Below, piece by piece: positions 16,079-22,368 of a stretch of 25,296 nt of DNA (within the stretch, counting starts at the first letter, position 1; every line of letters starts with the position of its first letter). Position numbers and translations under genes: made by a program. The stretch is from Turicibacter sp. UBA7094 (GTDB lineage: Bacteria > Bacillota_I > Bacilli_A > MOL361 > Turicibacteraceae). The stretch covers positions 17,264 through 42,559 of the forward strand of contig DKYS01000007.1 of NCBI GenBank assembly GCA_002493395.1, written 5' to 3'. The notes beneath the pieces are model-generated. The model did not search any database and was not told the origin of the DNA. It saw only the letters and a list, made by a program, of their open reading frames with translations.

Positions 16079-16186
16079 AAAAATGTAATCTCTCTTTAGT
16101 TTGGGTTTGGCGATTAAAACGATATCAACTGAGAGATTATTTTCATCGCAAAATGCTTCACTTAAAAGGTGAAATAAAAAATAAAG

Positions 16187-16223
16187 AAAAAGCGTTGATT
16201 CCACTATGGGCTCAACGTTTTTT
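16187..16223 (+). terminator. Hairpin with T-run at the outer edge of the IS1380 remnant
   Basis: A 12-bp stem (16187-16198 with 16212-16223, one G-U) carries CGTTGA/TCAACG and is followed by TTTTT-G-TATTTTT. It lies upstream of the transposase start and may be an IS-end structure that blocks read-in transcription. The bases from here to about 16290 show no gene. Confidence 0.5.
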
Positions 16224-16355
16224 GTATTTTTAGGGTGAATAATTTAAGTTTAAAATTTTTCTCTATGTTAGACAATCTTGTTGTTATCTTGAATAAAATG
16301 CCTCAAATATGATAAACTAATATTAAACGAATGTTCGGGGTGACTTAGGCCAACG

Positions 16356-16763
16356 TTGAATGATATAAAATCTCATATTTTAGCTTTAACTAATGAGCAA
16401 CAAGCCAATTTATTGAATTATATTTCAGAAATTTTATCTCTAAGCCCTGTCTCAATGCAAGATTGTCGAGAAGCTCGTTTTTCTAAAGGGAAAGCTTGTC
16501 CTCATTCTGAAAGCTATGAGGTTTTTAAATATGGAATCTCATCAGGTAAACAACGCTATAAGTGTAAATCTTGTTTTCGAACATTTACCGACTTTTCAAA
16601 ATTAGTTTTATCGGGTTCTAAATTGCCTTTAAATTTTTGGTTAGAATATTTCAAAGATGATAAAGAAGTTTTGAAAGGAAAAAATATGATTCTCCAAACA
16701 GTATCAAGTCAATTGGAACTAAACATTGAAGATTATAGAGTTAGAACTGCTTTATTTAGATGA
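16356..16763 (+). pseudogene. IS1595-like transposase, N-terminal fragment
   Basis: The 135-residue frame starts at TTG 16356, preceded by a plausible promoter (TTGAAT 16289-16294, 18 bases, TAAACT 16313-16318). An N-terminal helical segment (SHILALTNEQQANLLNYI) is followed by a zinc-ribbon-like stretch: KACPHSESYEVFKYG, then GKQRYKCKSCFRTFTDFS. The first CxxC has become CPHS, so one zinc ligand is lost, while CKSC is intact. The family pattern runs to LPLNFWLEY and then breaks off; the last 36 residues do not look like the transposase. The whole DDE catalytic domain is absent, so this is a remnant. Confidence 0.7.
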
Positions 16764-16783
16764 GTTATTATGTCTACTATTTA

Positions 16784-16812
16784 TTGTTAAAAAATTCCAT
16801 CGCCTATATAAT
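16784..16812 (+). promoter_or_regulatory. Sigma-A promoter for the 115-residue membrane protein gene
   Basis: TTGTTA at 16784-16789, exactly 17 bases, then a perfect TATAAT at 16807-16812, 31 bases before the start codon. Confidence 0.75.
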
Positions 16813-16843
16813 AAATATAAGATGATATATGGAGTGATTAACA

Positions 16844-17191
16844 ATGAATAATGAGTTAGTTGGACAAATGATTGTATTTTGTGTAATTTCTTTAATTATA
16901 GGTGGTCTTGGATTTGTACAGTATAAATCGGATATTCTTTTTAACGTTGGATTTAACAAACAGGAATATGATTCAAAAATTGCTTCTAAAATAGTTGGAT
17001 TACATATCATGATTTCTGCATTGTTTCTCTTTATTCTTCCCATTATTTTTTATCAATTTAAAGAGTTTAAGAACTTTCAAACAGTAGAGGTGTTAATTAC
17101 GATTGTCCTTGGAATATTAATGCTACTAAGTGTTAATATTCAATTGAATAGAAGAGCTAAATTATCTCCTAAAGCAATAAAAAAACAATGA
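16844..17191 (+). CDS. Small three-helix membrane protein, DUF3784-like
   Basis: The 115 residues have three hydrophobic segments (about 7-26, 47-70 and 80-98). Between the first two is a polar loop with FNKQEYDSKIASK, and the tail is basic (RRAKLSPKAIKKQ). The layout of helix, YN/FN-x-x-E-YD-type loop and two helices resembles DUF3784-type membrane proteins, though this is only a pattern resemblance. A perfect-spacing promoter, GGAG ribosome-binding site (16831-16834) and a terminator overlapping the stop mark it as a live gene inside the otherwise decayed accessory segment. The function is unknown. It was probably carried in with the mobile elements. Confidence 0.7.
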   Translation: MNNELVGQMIVFCVISLIIGGLGFVQYKSDILFNVGFNKQEYDSKIASKIVGLHIMISALFLFILPIIFYQFKEFKNFQTVEVLITIVLGILMLLSVNIQLNRRAKLSPKAIKKQ

Positions 17192-17211
17192 ACCTAATCA
17201 TTGTTTTTTTA
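17178..17211 (+). terminator. Terminator overlapping the stop of the membrane protein gene
   Basis: A stem built on ACAATGA/TCATTGT (17185-17191 with 17198-17204), extended by A/T pairs, has loop ACCTAA and is followed by T7. The stop codon lies within the 5' arm. Confidence 0.88.
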
Positions 17212-17425
17212 TTTTTAACAATTTCACTAACAAATTCGTCTAACAGAGCCAAATTTTTTAGATTTATCACGAGTCATTATGAAAAAATTACCCTAAATTA
17301 TGAGGAGAGGGGAAAAGATATTTTGATACAACGTGTCAAAATGCAGAGCTCGTGCAGAGGGCTAAAACACTTCAGCATAAATGCCAATTGATAACACCGA
17401 TCTCCCCCCTTTACGTGGTCGGTTC
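17212..17425. other. Non-coding stretch inside the accessory segment
   Basis: I see no supported gene, RNA or repeat in these bases. A short plus-strand open frame here has no ribosome-binding site and starts inside the preceding terminator. Scattered stops and mixed composition suggest decayed mobile DNA. Confidence 0.5.
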
Positions 17426-17462
17426 ACAAAAAAACTTCACGACACTCTTTGGTTGTGAAGTT
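17426..17462 (-). terminator. Terminator of the minus-strand small membrane gene
   Basis: Read on the minus strand, AACTTCAC/GTGAAGTT (17433-17440 with 17455-17462, 14-base loop) is followed by T7 (A7 at 17426-17432 on the plus strand). It lies 42 bases past the stop of the minus-strand gene at 17504. Confidence 0.8.
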
Positions 17463-17503
17463 CTCAAAATTAGAAAAATTACAAAAAAATTAGATAGTGG
17501 AGC

Positions 17504-17751
17504 TTATTTTTTCGAAAAATAAATTAATCCTATACACATCCAAATATTCGGAATGAAATAGAAAACTTCATTATTTATTAAAATAGATATTTTAAGTAGA
17601 AACAAAGATATCAGTACAAATAATAAAATCTTTTTCCTATACTTATCTAAATAATTAAATCTTCTAAAAATAAAAAATGGTACGCCAAGACTTAATATAA
17701 CTATAAACGACATCCAATAAGCCCACCGATTTTCAGATTAATAACATCCAT
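17504..17751 (-). pseudogene. Small membrane protein gene, probably frameshifted near its start
   Basis: The main minus-strand frame runs from ATG 17713 to the stop at 17504 (69 residues). It has two or three hydrophobic segments (MSFIVILSLGVPFFIF, KILLFVLISLFLL, FIPNIWMCIGLIYF) and a KK tail. ATG 17713 has no ribosome-binding site. A strong one, GGAGGG (17760-17765), lies eight bases before ATG 17751, but that start reads only 16 codons before TAG, in another frame. In the main frame the sequence upstream of 17713 continues as SENRWAYW, which looks like genuine N-terminal protein. The simplest reading is a one-base indel near 17730-17740. No family is recognised. Confidence 0.5.
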
Positions 17752-17873
17752 AACCATATCCCTCCGTTATGTTTCTATCAATTAAACTCATATATAGCTT
17801 ACAACATCCCCATTGTTTGTTATATAAAGTGGTGTGAAATTTCTATGCATTTTTATTTTCGGAGTTAATTTTA

Positions 17874-17929
17874 TTATCAAAAAAATAGTTTATCTTCTCC
17901 TTAAAAAGAAATTAGTCTTTTTTTGATAA
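17874..17929. repeat. 12-bp A/T-rich inverted repeat beside the IS3 remnant
   Basis: TTATC followed by A7 (17874-17885) pairs perfectly with T7 followed by GATAA (17918-17929). The copy at 17929 abuts the presumed IS3 end. It could be the terminator of the minus-strand transposase or an old target structure. Confidence 0.5.
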
Positions 17930-17930
17930 T

Positions 17931-18310
17931 TGAAGTAGTACCTGATCAAGTAGACAGTTAATAAAAAGCAAGTTTATGCGGGATGAAGTCTATATTTAAC
18001 TGGACTCATACCGGATTTATTTTGAATGCGGTTTGTATGATAATAGTGGATGTAGTTTGATACGGATTATTTAACTTCCTCTAAGGTTTGTGGTGAACTA
18101 AAGAATGGCATCTCTGCTTTGCGGTGGCGGAAGAAGTTTTCAATACAGGCATTATCCCAGCAATTACCTCTGCAAGACATTGACTGTGTGAGTCCTACAT
18201 CAGCTACTTTTTTTATGTGATTTTTAGCCTTGATCGGGATGAAGAATCGCATTTTTTTCTAAAGAAAGTTGTTTTAACTGATCAAGTACTCGATAAGCTT
18301 GTGCCATATT
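17931..18310 (-). pseudogene. IS3-family (IS150-type) transposase, C-terminal fragment
   Basis: The minus strand from about 18306 reads MAQAYRVLDQLKQ, then NAILHPDQG, and hits a stop. After a frameshift near 18235-18240 it continues GLTQSMSCRGNCWDNACIENFF, the classic IS3 integrase-core C-terminal motif with catalytic Glu. A nonsense codon follows at 18067-18069, and beyond it the same frame still reads NYIHYYHTNRIQNKSGMSP to the natural-looking stop at 17974-17976. So at least two lesions exist and the first half of the gene is missing. The sequence TGAAGTAGTACCTGATCAAG starting at 17931 could be the terminal repeat of the element (starts with TG, as IS3 ends do). Confidence 0.82.
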
Positions 18311-18483
18311 TTATGATTCACCCTCGAAAATTAACGCATGCTGTTCGAGGAGATGAGGATGAATTTTTAAACGTCTATCATTTAACCAAAGAGGAGGCGT
18401 TAGTAGCTATAGAAGATGGGCGAATTTGTGATTATAAAACGGTCTATGCGATTCAATATTTAATGTTGACGCAAGGGTGGTAA
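18311..18483 (+). pseudogene. nudF 3' fragment upstream of spoIIM
   Basis: From about 18311 the plus strand reads FMIHPRKLTHAVRGDEDEF and on to the stop, homologous to the last 57 residues of the intact nudF (LVLHPIKLEQEVQGDEDEF...). The last 45 codons are nearly identical to the intact gene; the earlier part is only about 58% identical in DNA. No Nudix box is present and the 5' end is replaced by IS3 sequence. An 88-residue frame starting at 18217 joins IS3 antisense to this fragment and is a chimera, not a gene. Its position before spoIIM is the expected ancestral place of nudF. Confidence 0.85.
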
Positions 18484-18498
18484 GAACGCAAAGATAGA
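18348..18498 (+). repeat. nudF 3'-end direct repeat, right copy
   Basis: Partner of 14982-15132 at a fixed offset of 3366 bases, about 95% identical. The match ends 15 bases past the TAA, at the sequence GATAGAG. Confidence 0.9.
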
Positions 18499-18597
18499 GG
18501 ACAGCATTCATTTGAAGGGAATGATGAGTTTTTTGATGAGGAAGTGACCCGATGATTTCAGACTGAATGAAATAAATAAAAAAATAAACTTATTTAG

Positions 18598-18626
18598 GCA
18601 TAATCCTGGGTCTTCTTTCATAAGGT
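18598..18626 (+). promoter_or_regulatory. Candidate sigma-E promoter for spoIIM
   Basis: GCATAAT at 18598-18604 and CATAAGGT at 18619-18626 are separated by 14 bases. They match the sigma-E pattern (KMATATT, 14-15 bases, CATAnnnT) well. spoIIM is sigma-E dependent in Bacillus. Confidence 0.5.
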
Positions 18627-18650
18627 GGAAGAAGAAGGGGGGAAGTGCTC

Positions 18651-19331
18651 ATGGTCGCACAAAAACGTCGCAAAAAATCGTTCTCGTATGTCTTATATGT
18701 TATGTATGTCTTATTACTACTTGTTATTATTGGTGATATTATTGGGGCTTCGCTTTACGTTAAACTTGAACAATCATCACAAAGTTTAATGGTGAACTAT
18801 GTGAATGAAAATATTAATTCGTTTGATAAAGCCAATTGGTCGTTTAACCAACTCTTTTATAAACAGTTTATGTATCAAGGAAGTATGTGGGTGTTAGGAT
18901 TAAGTGGAGTGGGGGTTATTGTTAACTTATTCTTAGTCTTCTTAAAAGGGGTCATTGCAGGATTTAATGTTTTCTTTATTTTCCAAGCATTATCACCTTT
19001 TCAAGCTATCCTAGCAAGTTTCCTTTGGTTGATTCAATATTTATTCATTTTAGGTGTGACCATTTTAAGTGGTTACTTTAGTGTTCGTTTTGTCATTATG
19101 GCGGTAAAGATTTTATTCTTTAAGAAAAATAAAATGTTATTAAAGAAACATTTACTGTATTATTTTTATCAATTAGTGATTATTACGGCGCTAACGCTTG
19201 TAACAGCAGGAGTGACTTACTTTATTCAACCGCTTGTTTATCAGCAATTTGAAAACGCTGGAAAATCAGAACCTGTTCAACAATCCGCAGATGATTTTAT
19301 TTCAACGTCATCGGAGGCAACCGCTAGTTAA
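18651..19331 (+). CDS. spoIIM: Stage II sporulation protein M
   Basis: SpoIIM is a mother-cell membrane protein that, with SpoIID and SpoIIP, drives septal peptidoglycan remodelling and engulfment. The 226 residues show a basic N-terminus (MVAQKRRKKS) and about five hydrophobic segments (about 13-37, 75-100, 103-130, 131-150 and 168-195). The LFLVFLKGVIAGFNVFFIFQ stretch resembles SpoIIM proteins, and the Ser/Glu-rich tail is hydrophilic. GTG 18645 is in frame but only two bases from the GGGGGG ribosome-binding site; ATG 18651 is eight bases away and preferred. The order spoIIM-fur-xerD-deoB is as in Bacillus. Confidence 0.88.
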   Translation: MVAQKRRKKSFSYVLYVMYVLLLLVIIGDIIGASLYVKLEQSSQSLMVNYVNENINSFDKANWSFNQLFYKQFMYQGSMWVLGLSGVGVIVNLFLVFLKGVIAGFNVFFIFQALSPFQAILASFLWLIQYLFILGVTILSGYFSVRFVIMAVKILFFKKNKMLLKKHLLYYFYQLVIITALTLVTAGVTYFIQPLVYQQFENAGKSEPVQQSADDFISTSSEATAS

Positions 19332-19364
19332 TGATGCAAATTCATACCCATTTCGAAAGGGACG

Positions 19365-19384
19365 TGTTATAATGAATTATAACA
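19365..19384 (+). promoter_or_regulatory. Palindromic operator over the -10 of fur
   Basis: TGTTATAAT, GA, ATTATAACA is a perfect 9-2-9 inverted repeat. It contains the TATAAT -10 (19368-19373) about 40 bases before the fur start. The arms equal those of the PerR/Fur-type box TTATAAT-n-ATTATAA but with a two-base centre. Binding by the encoded Fur-family protein would give autoregulation. Confidence 0.7.
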
Positions 19385-19413
19385 AAATTTAGATTTAGTA
19401 AGCTGGTGAAAAT

Positions 19414-19881
19414 ATGACACAACTTTCGACATATGAAGCAATCATTATGAAATCGGGATCAAAGTTAACGAAACAACGTAAACAAATATTAAAAGTCATT
19501 ATGGATCACTCGCATGAACATTTTTCGACCGAGGAGCTTTATGATTTAGTCAAACAGGTGGATGAATCGATCGGAATTGCAACAGTTTATCGAACACTTG
19601 AACTCTTTGAAAAGTTAGGAATTGTTCGTAATGTTAAAATAAAAAACGATGGCATCAACTACTATGATGTCGTTGATTTGGATGAAGAAAACCACTTCCA
19701 TCATCATTTAATTTGTACGACGTGTCATCAAATTATAGAAATTGCCGATGAGCTCGAATCATATGAGAGGTTCGTTGAGCAGAAGTATGGTTTTGTGGTG
19801 ACAGATCATGATTTAACGCTTTATGGAATTTGTGCCGAGTGTCAATTGTTAACTCATCGTGAAAAACCTCTACAACAGTAG
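19414..19881 (+). CDS. fur: Fur-family metalloregulator
   Basis: This is a metal-dependent repressor of the Fur superfamily. Of 155 residues, the winged helix spans about 15-85 with recognition helix GIATVYRTLELF (54-65). The dimerization domain carries HFHHHLIC (94-101) and the structural-zinc pairs C101-C104 and C140-C143. HFHHHL and the ATVYRTLELF helix favour Fur (iron) over PerR or Zur, although the operator upstream is closer to a PerR box. The last codons and the stop are embedded in an 18-bp perfect hairpin. It lies between spoIIM and xerD as in Bacillus. Confidence 0.9.
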   Translation: MTQLSTYEAIIMKSGSKLTKQRKQILKVIMDHSHEHFSTEELYDLVKQVDESIGIATVYRTLELFEKLGIVRNVKIKNDGINYYDVVDLDEENHFHHHLICTTCHQIIEIADELESYERFVEQKYGFVVTDHDLTLYGICAECQLLTHREKPLQQ

Positions 19882-19895
19882 AGGTTTTTCACGAT
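19856..19895 (+). terminator. 18-bp perfect hairpin spanning the fur stop codon
   Basis: 19856-19873 pairs without mismatch with 19878-19895 (loop AACA). The fur stop TAG (19879-19881) lies in the 3' arm and the xerD ribosome-binding site begins about three bases after it. The T5 lies inside the stem rather than after it, so it may be a weak terminator or a processing/attenuation structure. Confidence 0.6.
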
Positions 19896-19911
19896 TAAAG
19901 GAGCGAGATTT

Positions 19912-20817
19912 GTGGAAAAAGAAAGAGAAGTTGAAAATTTTTTAACCTATCTAACAATTGATCGTGGGCTTAGCCTTAATACAAAGGAGAACTATGAACG
20001 CGATTTATTAAGTTATTTAGCCTTTATGAAAGAGGAGTCTATCGTCAATCTTAGTGAGATAAAACGGGAGCATATTCAAAAATACCTCATTACCCTGTAT
20101 GAACGCGGATTAAATACAAAAAGTGTGGCACGCCATCTATCTGCTATTCGGACCTTTCATCAATATTTAATGATTGAACGCATTTGTCAAAAAAATCCGT
20201 GTGATTTAATCGAAAGTCCAAAGCTTAGTCGCGACTTGCCTGAAATTTTGAGCGTCGCCGAAGTCGAACGTTTGTTGGAAAGTTTTACAGAAGAGACGGC
20301 TTCAGATTTACGTAACCATGCGATGGTGGAGCTTTTGTATGCGTCTGGGCTTCGGGTGAGCGAGCTACTTGCGTTAAAGCTTGAAGACGTGCATCTTTCG
20401 ATGCAGTTTATTAAGTGTCGGGGGAAAGGAAATAAAGAGCGTATTGTTCCAATTGGGGAGCTTGCAGCTGAAGTATTGGAACGTTATTTAGAAACGGCAC
20501 GGCCGAAACTATTAAAGAAATCAACCGATCTCTTATTTTTAAATCGTTTTGGTGATTCGATGTCAAGACAGGGCTTTTTCAAGATTCTAAAAAAACAAGC
20601 CCAAATAGCGGGGATTACTAAAAGTCTATCCCCCCACAAGCTAAGACATTCCTTCGCGACGCATTTAATTGAAAATGGGGTGGATTTACGGCTTGTTCAG
20701 GAGATGCTAGGGCATTCTGATATTGCGACGACGCAAATTTATACGCATATGAGTAAGGAGCATTTAAAGGATTTATTTGAGCATACGCATCCTCGAGCAA
20801 CGATGCAAAAGGAGTAG
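19912..20817 (+). CDS. xerD: Tyrosine recombinase XerD
   Basis: XerD with XerC resolves chromosome dimers at dif near the division septum. The 301 residues have the N-terminal SAM-like core-binding domain (about 3-90: ENFLTYLTIDRGLSLNT) and the catalytic domain with the full set R148 (ASGLRVSELL), K172 (GKGNKERIVP), H242 and R245 (SPHKLRHSFATHL), H268 (LGHSDI) and nucleophile Y277 (ATTQIYTHM). The start is GTG 19912, eight bases after GGAG. Position between fur and deoB is that of Bacillus xerD (ripX). It is not an integrase of the neighbouring mobile segment. Confidence 0.94.
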   Translation: MEKEREVENFLTYLTIDRGLSLNTKENYERDLLSYLAFMKEESIVNLSEIKREHIQKYLITLYERGLNTKSVARHLSAIRTFHQYLMIERICQKNPCDLIESPKLSRDLPEILSVAEVERLLESFTEETASDLRNHAMVELLYASGLRVSELLALKLEDVHLSMQFIKCRGKGNKERIVPIGELAAEVLERYLETARPKLLKKSTDLLFLNRFGDSMSRQGFFKILKKQAQIAGITKSLSPHKLRHSFATHLIENGVDLRLVQEMLGHSDIATTQIYTHMSKEHLKDLFEHTHPRATMQKE

Positions 20818-20870
20818 GACTCGCCAATTTTAAAAAAATAAAATATAATAAATAAGTAAAGATAGATTGT

Positions 20871-20891
20871 TAAATACTAAGTAGGTATTTA
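20871..20891 (+). promoter_or_regulatory. Inverted repeat in the deoB leader
   Basis: TAAATAC (20871-20877) and GTATTTA (20885-20891) form a 7-7-7 inverted repeat 26 bases before deoB. It could be an operator or a small hairpin. TATAAT at 20844-20849 upstream could be the -10, without a good -35. Confidence 0.4.
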
Positions 20892-20917
20892 GTTATCGTT
20901 AAGAAAGGACGGTAGAG

Positions 20918-22099
20918 ATGAAGTATAATCGTATATTTTTAATTATTATGGATTCTGTAGGTGCAGGGGAATTGCCAGATGCGAAAGAATATGGTGATGC
21001 AGGGGCAAATACGTTAAAACATATTGCCAAAGCTGCGAAAGGATTAAAAATGCCGTATATGGAGGCATTAGGACTCGGAAATTTAACGGAGATTGAGGGC
21101 GTTCGCCCGACTCAACCAGCCAAAGGATATTATACAAAATGTGAGGAATTATCGGTTGGAAAAGATACGATGACGGGTCATTGGGAAATCATGGGGCTAA
21201 AAATTACCCAACCTTTTAAAACTTTTACAGAAACGGGATTCCCTCAAGCGTTAATTGAAGAGTTAGAAGCGCGTACTGGACGTCAGGTGATTGGGAATAA
21301 ATCAGCTTCAGGAACGGAGATTTTAGATGAATTAGGCGAAGAGCATATGAAGACTGGGGCTATTATTGTTTATACTTCTGCAGACTCTGTGTTACAAATT
21401 GCGGCCCATGAAGACGTTGTTCCAATTGAAGAACTTTGGAACATCTGTAAAATCGCACGTGAAATAACGATGAAAGAGGATTGGAAGGTGGGACGTATTA
21501 TCGCGCGTCCATTCGTTGGTGAGAAAAAAGGTGCGTTTAAACGAACATCTAATCGTCATGACTATGCCTTAAAGCCATTTGATCGTACAGTTTTAAATGA
21601 ATTAAAAGATGCGAAAAAAGAAGTGATTGCCATCGGAAAAATTAACGATATTTATGTGGGAGAAGGTGTCACAGAAGCAATTTTAACGAAATCGAATGAA
21701 GACGGAATGAATCAACTTCTTCACGTAATGGATCAATCGTTTGAAGGATTAGCTTTTGTAAACTTAGTAGATTTTGACGCGCTTTACGGACACCGTCGTG
21801 ATCCATTAGGGTATGCGAAATGTTTAGAAGCGTTCGATCAACAATTAGGGGACGTTTTAGCAAAAATGAAAGCGGATGATTTACTAATCGTTTCAGCAGA
21901 CCATGGAAATGATCCGATTGCACCAGGAAGCGACCATACACGTGAATATATTCCAGTCATTATGTATTCTCCTTCCATGACAGCAGGGGGAGAATTACCA
22001 ATCGGTCAAACATTTGCGAATATTGGAGCGACTGTCGCTGAAAACTTTGAAGTTAAAGCGCCATTCATTGGCCAAAGCTATTTAAACCAACTCAAATAA
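20918..22099 (+). CDS. deoB: Phosphopentomutase
   Basis: DeoB interconverts ribose/deoxyribose 1- and 5-phosphates, linking nucleoside salvage to the pentose pathway. The 393 residues belong to the alkaline-phosphatase-like superfamily: IIMDSVGAGELPDA (9-22) with metal ligand D12, GKDTMTGHWE (81-90) with the phosphorylated threonine T84, and near the C-terminus DADHGND-type motif SADHGNDP plus GSDHTREYIP, which bind the two Mn ions. Length and motifs are complete. The start is ATG 20918 after AAAGGACGG. In Bacillus a purine nucleoside phosphorylase gene follows drm; here none does, although a pseudouridine kinase lies 2.2 kb downstream. Confidence 0.96.
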   Translation: MKYNRIFLIIMDSVGAGELPDAKEYGDAGANTLKHIAKAAKGLKMPYMEALGLGNLTEIEGVRPTQPAKGYYTKCEELSVGKDTMTGHWEIMGLKITQPFKTFTETGFPQALIEELEARTGRQVIGNKSASGTEILDELGEEHMKTGAIIVYTSADSVLQIAAHEDVVPIEELWNICKIAREITMKEDWKVGRIIARPFVGEKKGAFKRTSNRHDYALKPFDRTVLNELKDAKKEVIAIGKINDIYVGEGVTEAILTKSNEDGMNQLLHVMDQSFEGLAFVNLVDFDALYGHRRDPLGYAKCLEAFDQQLGDVLAKMKADDLLIVSADHGNDPIAPGSDHTREYIPVIMYSPSMTAGGELPIGQTFANIGATVAENFEVKAPFIGQSYLNQLK

Positions 22100-22133
22100 T
22101 TGAAAACAAAGGAGTAGGATTAAGACAAAAGAC

Positions 22134-22176
22134 ATTCATCTTTGAACGAGTTTCGATTCGAAGATGAATTTTTTTT
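22134..22176 (+). terminator. Terminator after deoB
   Basis: A 9-bp stem ATTCATCTT/AAGATGAAT (22134-22142 with 22161-22169) with an 18-base loop that can pair further is followed by T8. Confidence 0.85.
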
Positions 22177-22194
22177 ATGCCGATGAAGTGATTT

Positions 22195-22240
22195 TTCCTA
22201 TCTTTTTCCGTTTTTCTTTTTTAGGGTGAAAAGATAGGGA
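22195..22240 (+). promoter_or_regulatory. Inverted repeat in the leader of the PHP-like gene
   Basis: CCTATCTTTT (22197-22206) pairs with AAAAGATAGG (22229-22238), extended by a G-U and an A-T pair. The loop is pyrimidine-rich. No T-run follows on either strand, so it is not an ordinary terminator. It lies about 130 bases before the gene. Confidence 0.45.
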
Positions 22241-22368
22241 ATGTTAATGAATTTACGCATTATTTTTAAGAACGAAGGAGAATTTTTGTTTTTAGGTCTG
22301 GAATAGGAATGAGAAGACGAAAAGTGGAAAGACTATTAAATAATGTTAGAAATTCAAAGGTGATGATT

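Noticed and set aside
16329..16340. CGAATGTTCG palindrome upstream of the IS1595-like fragment as a LexA site
   Set aside because: The half-sites are only two bases apart instead of the four needed for GAAC-n4-GTTC, and it lies at a degraded IS element.
17188..17391. 67-codon plus-strand open frame with a hydrophobic start
   Set aside because: Its start lies within the terminator of the preceding gene, it lacks a ribosome-binding site, and the rest is not protein-like.
18217..18483. 88-codon open frame ending in the nudF C-terminus
   Set aside because: The first half is antisense to the IS3 transposase motif and only the second half is nudF; it is a chance chimera with no promoter or ribosome-binding site.
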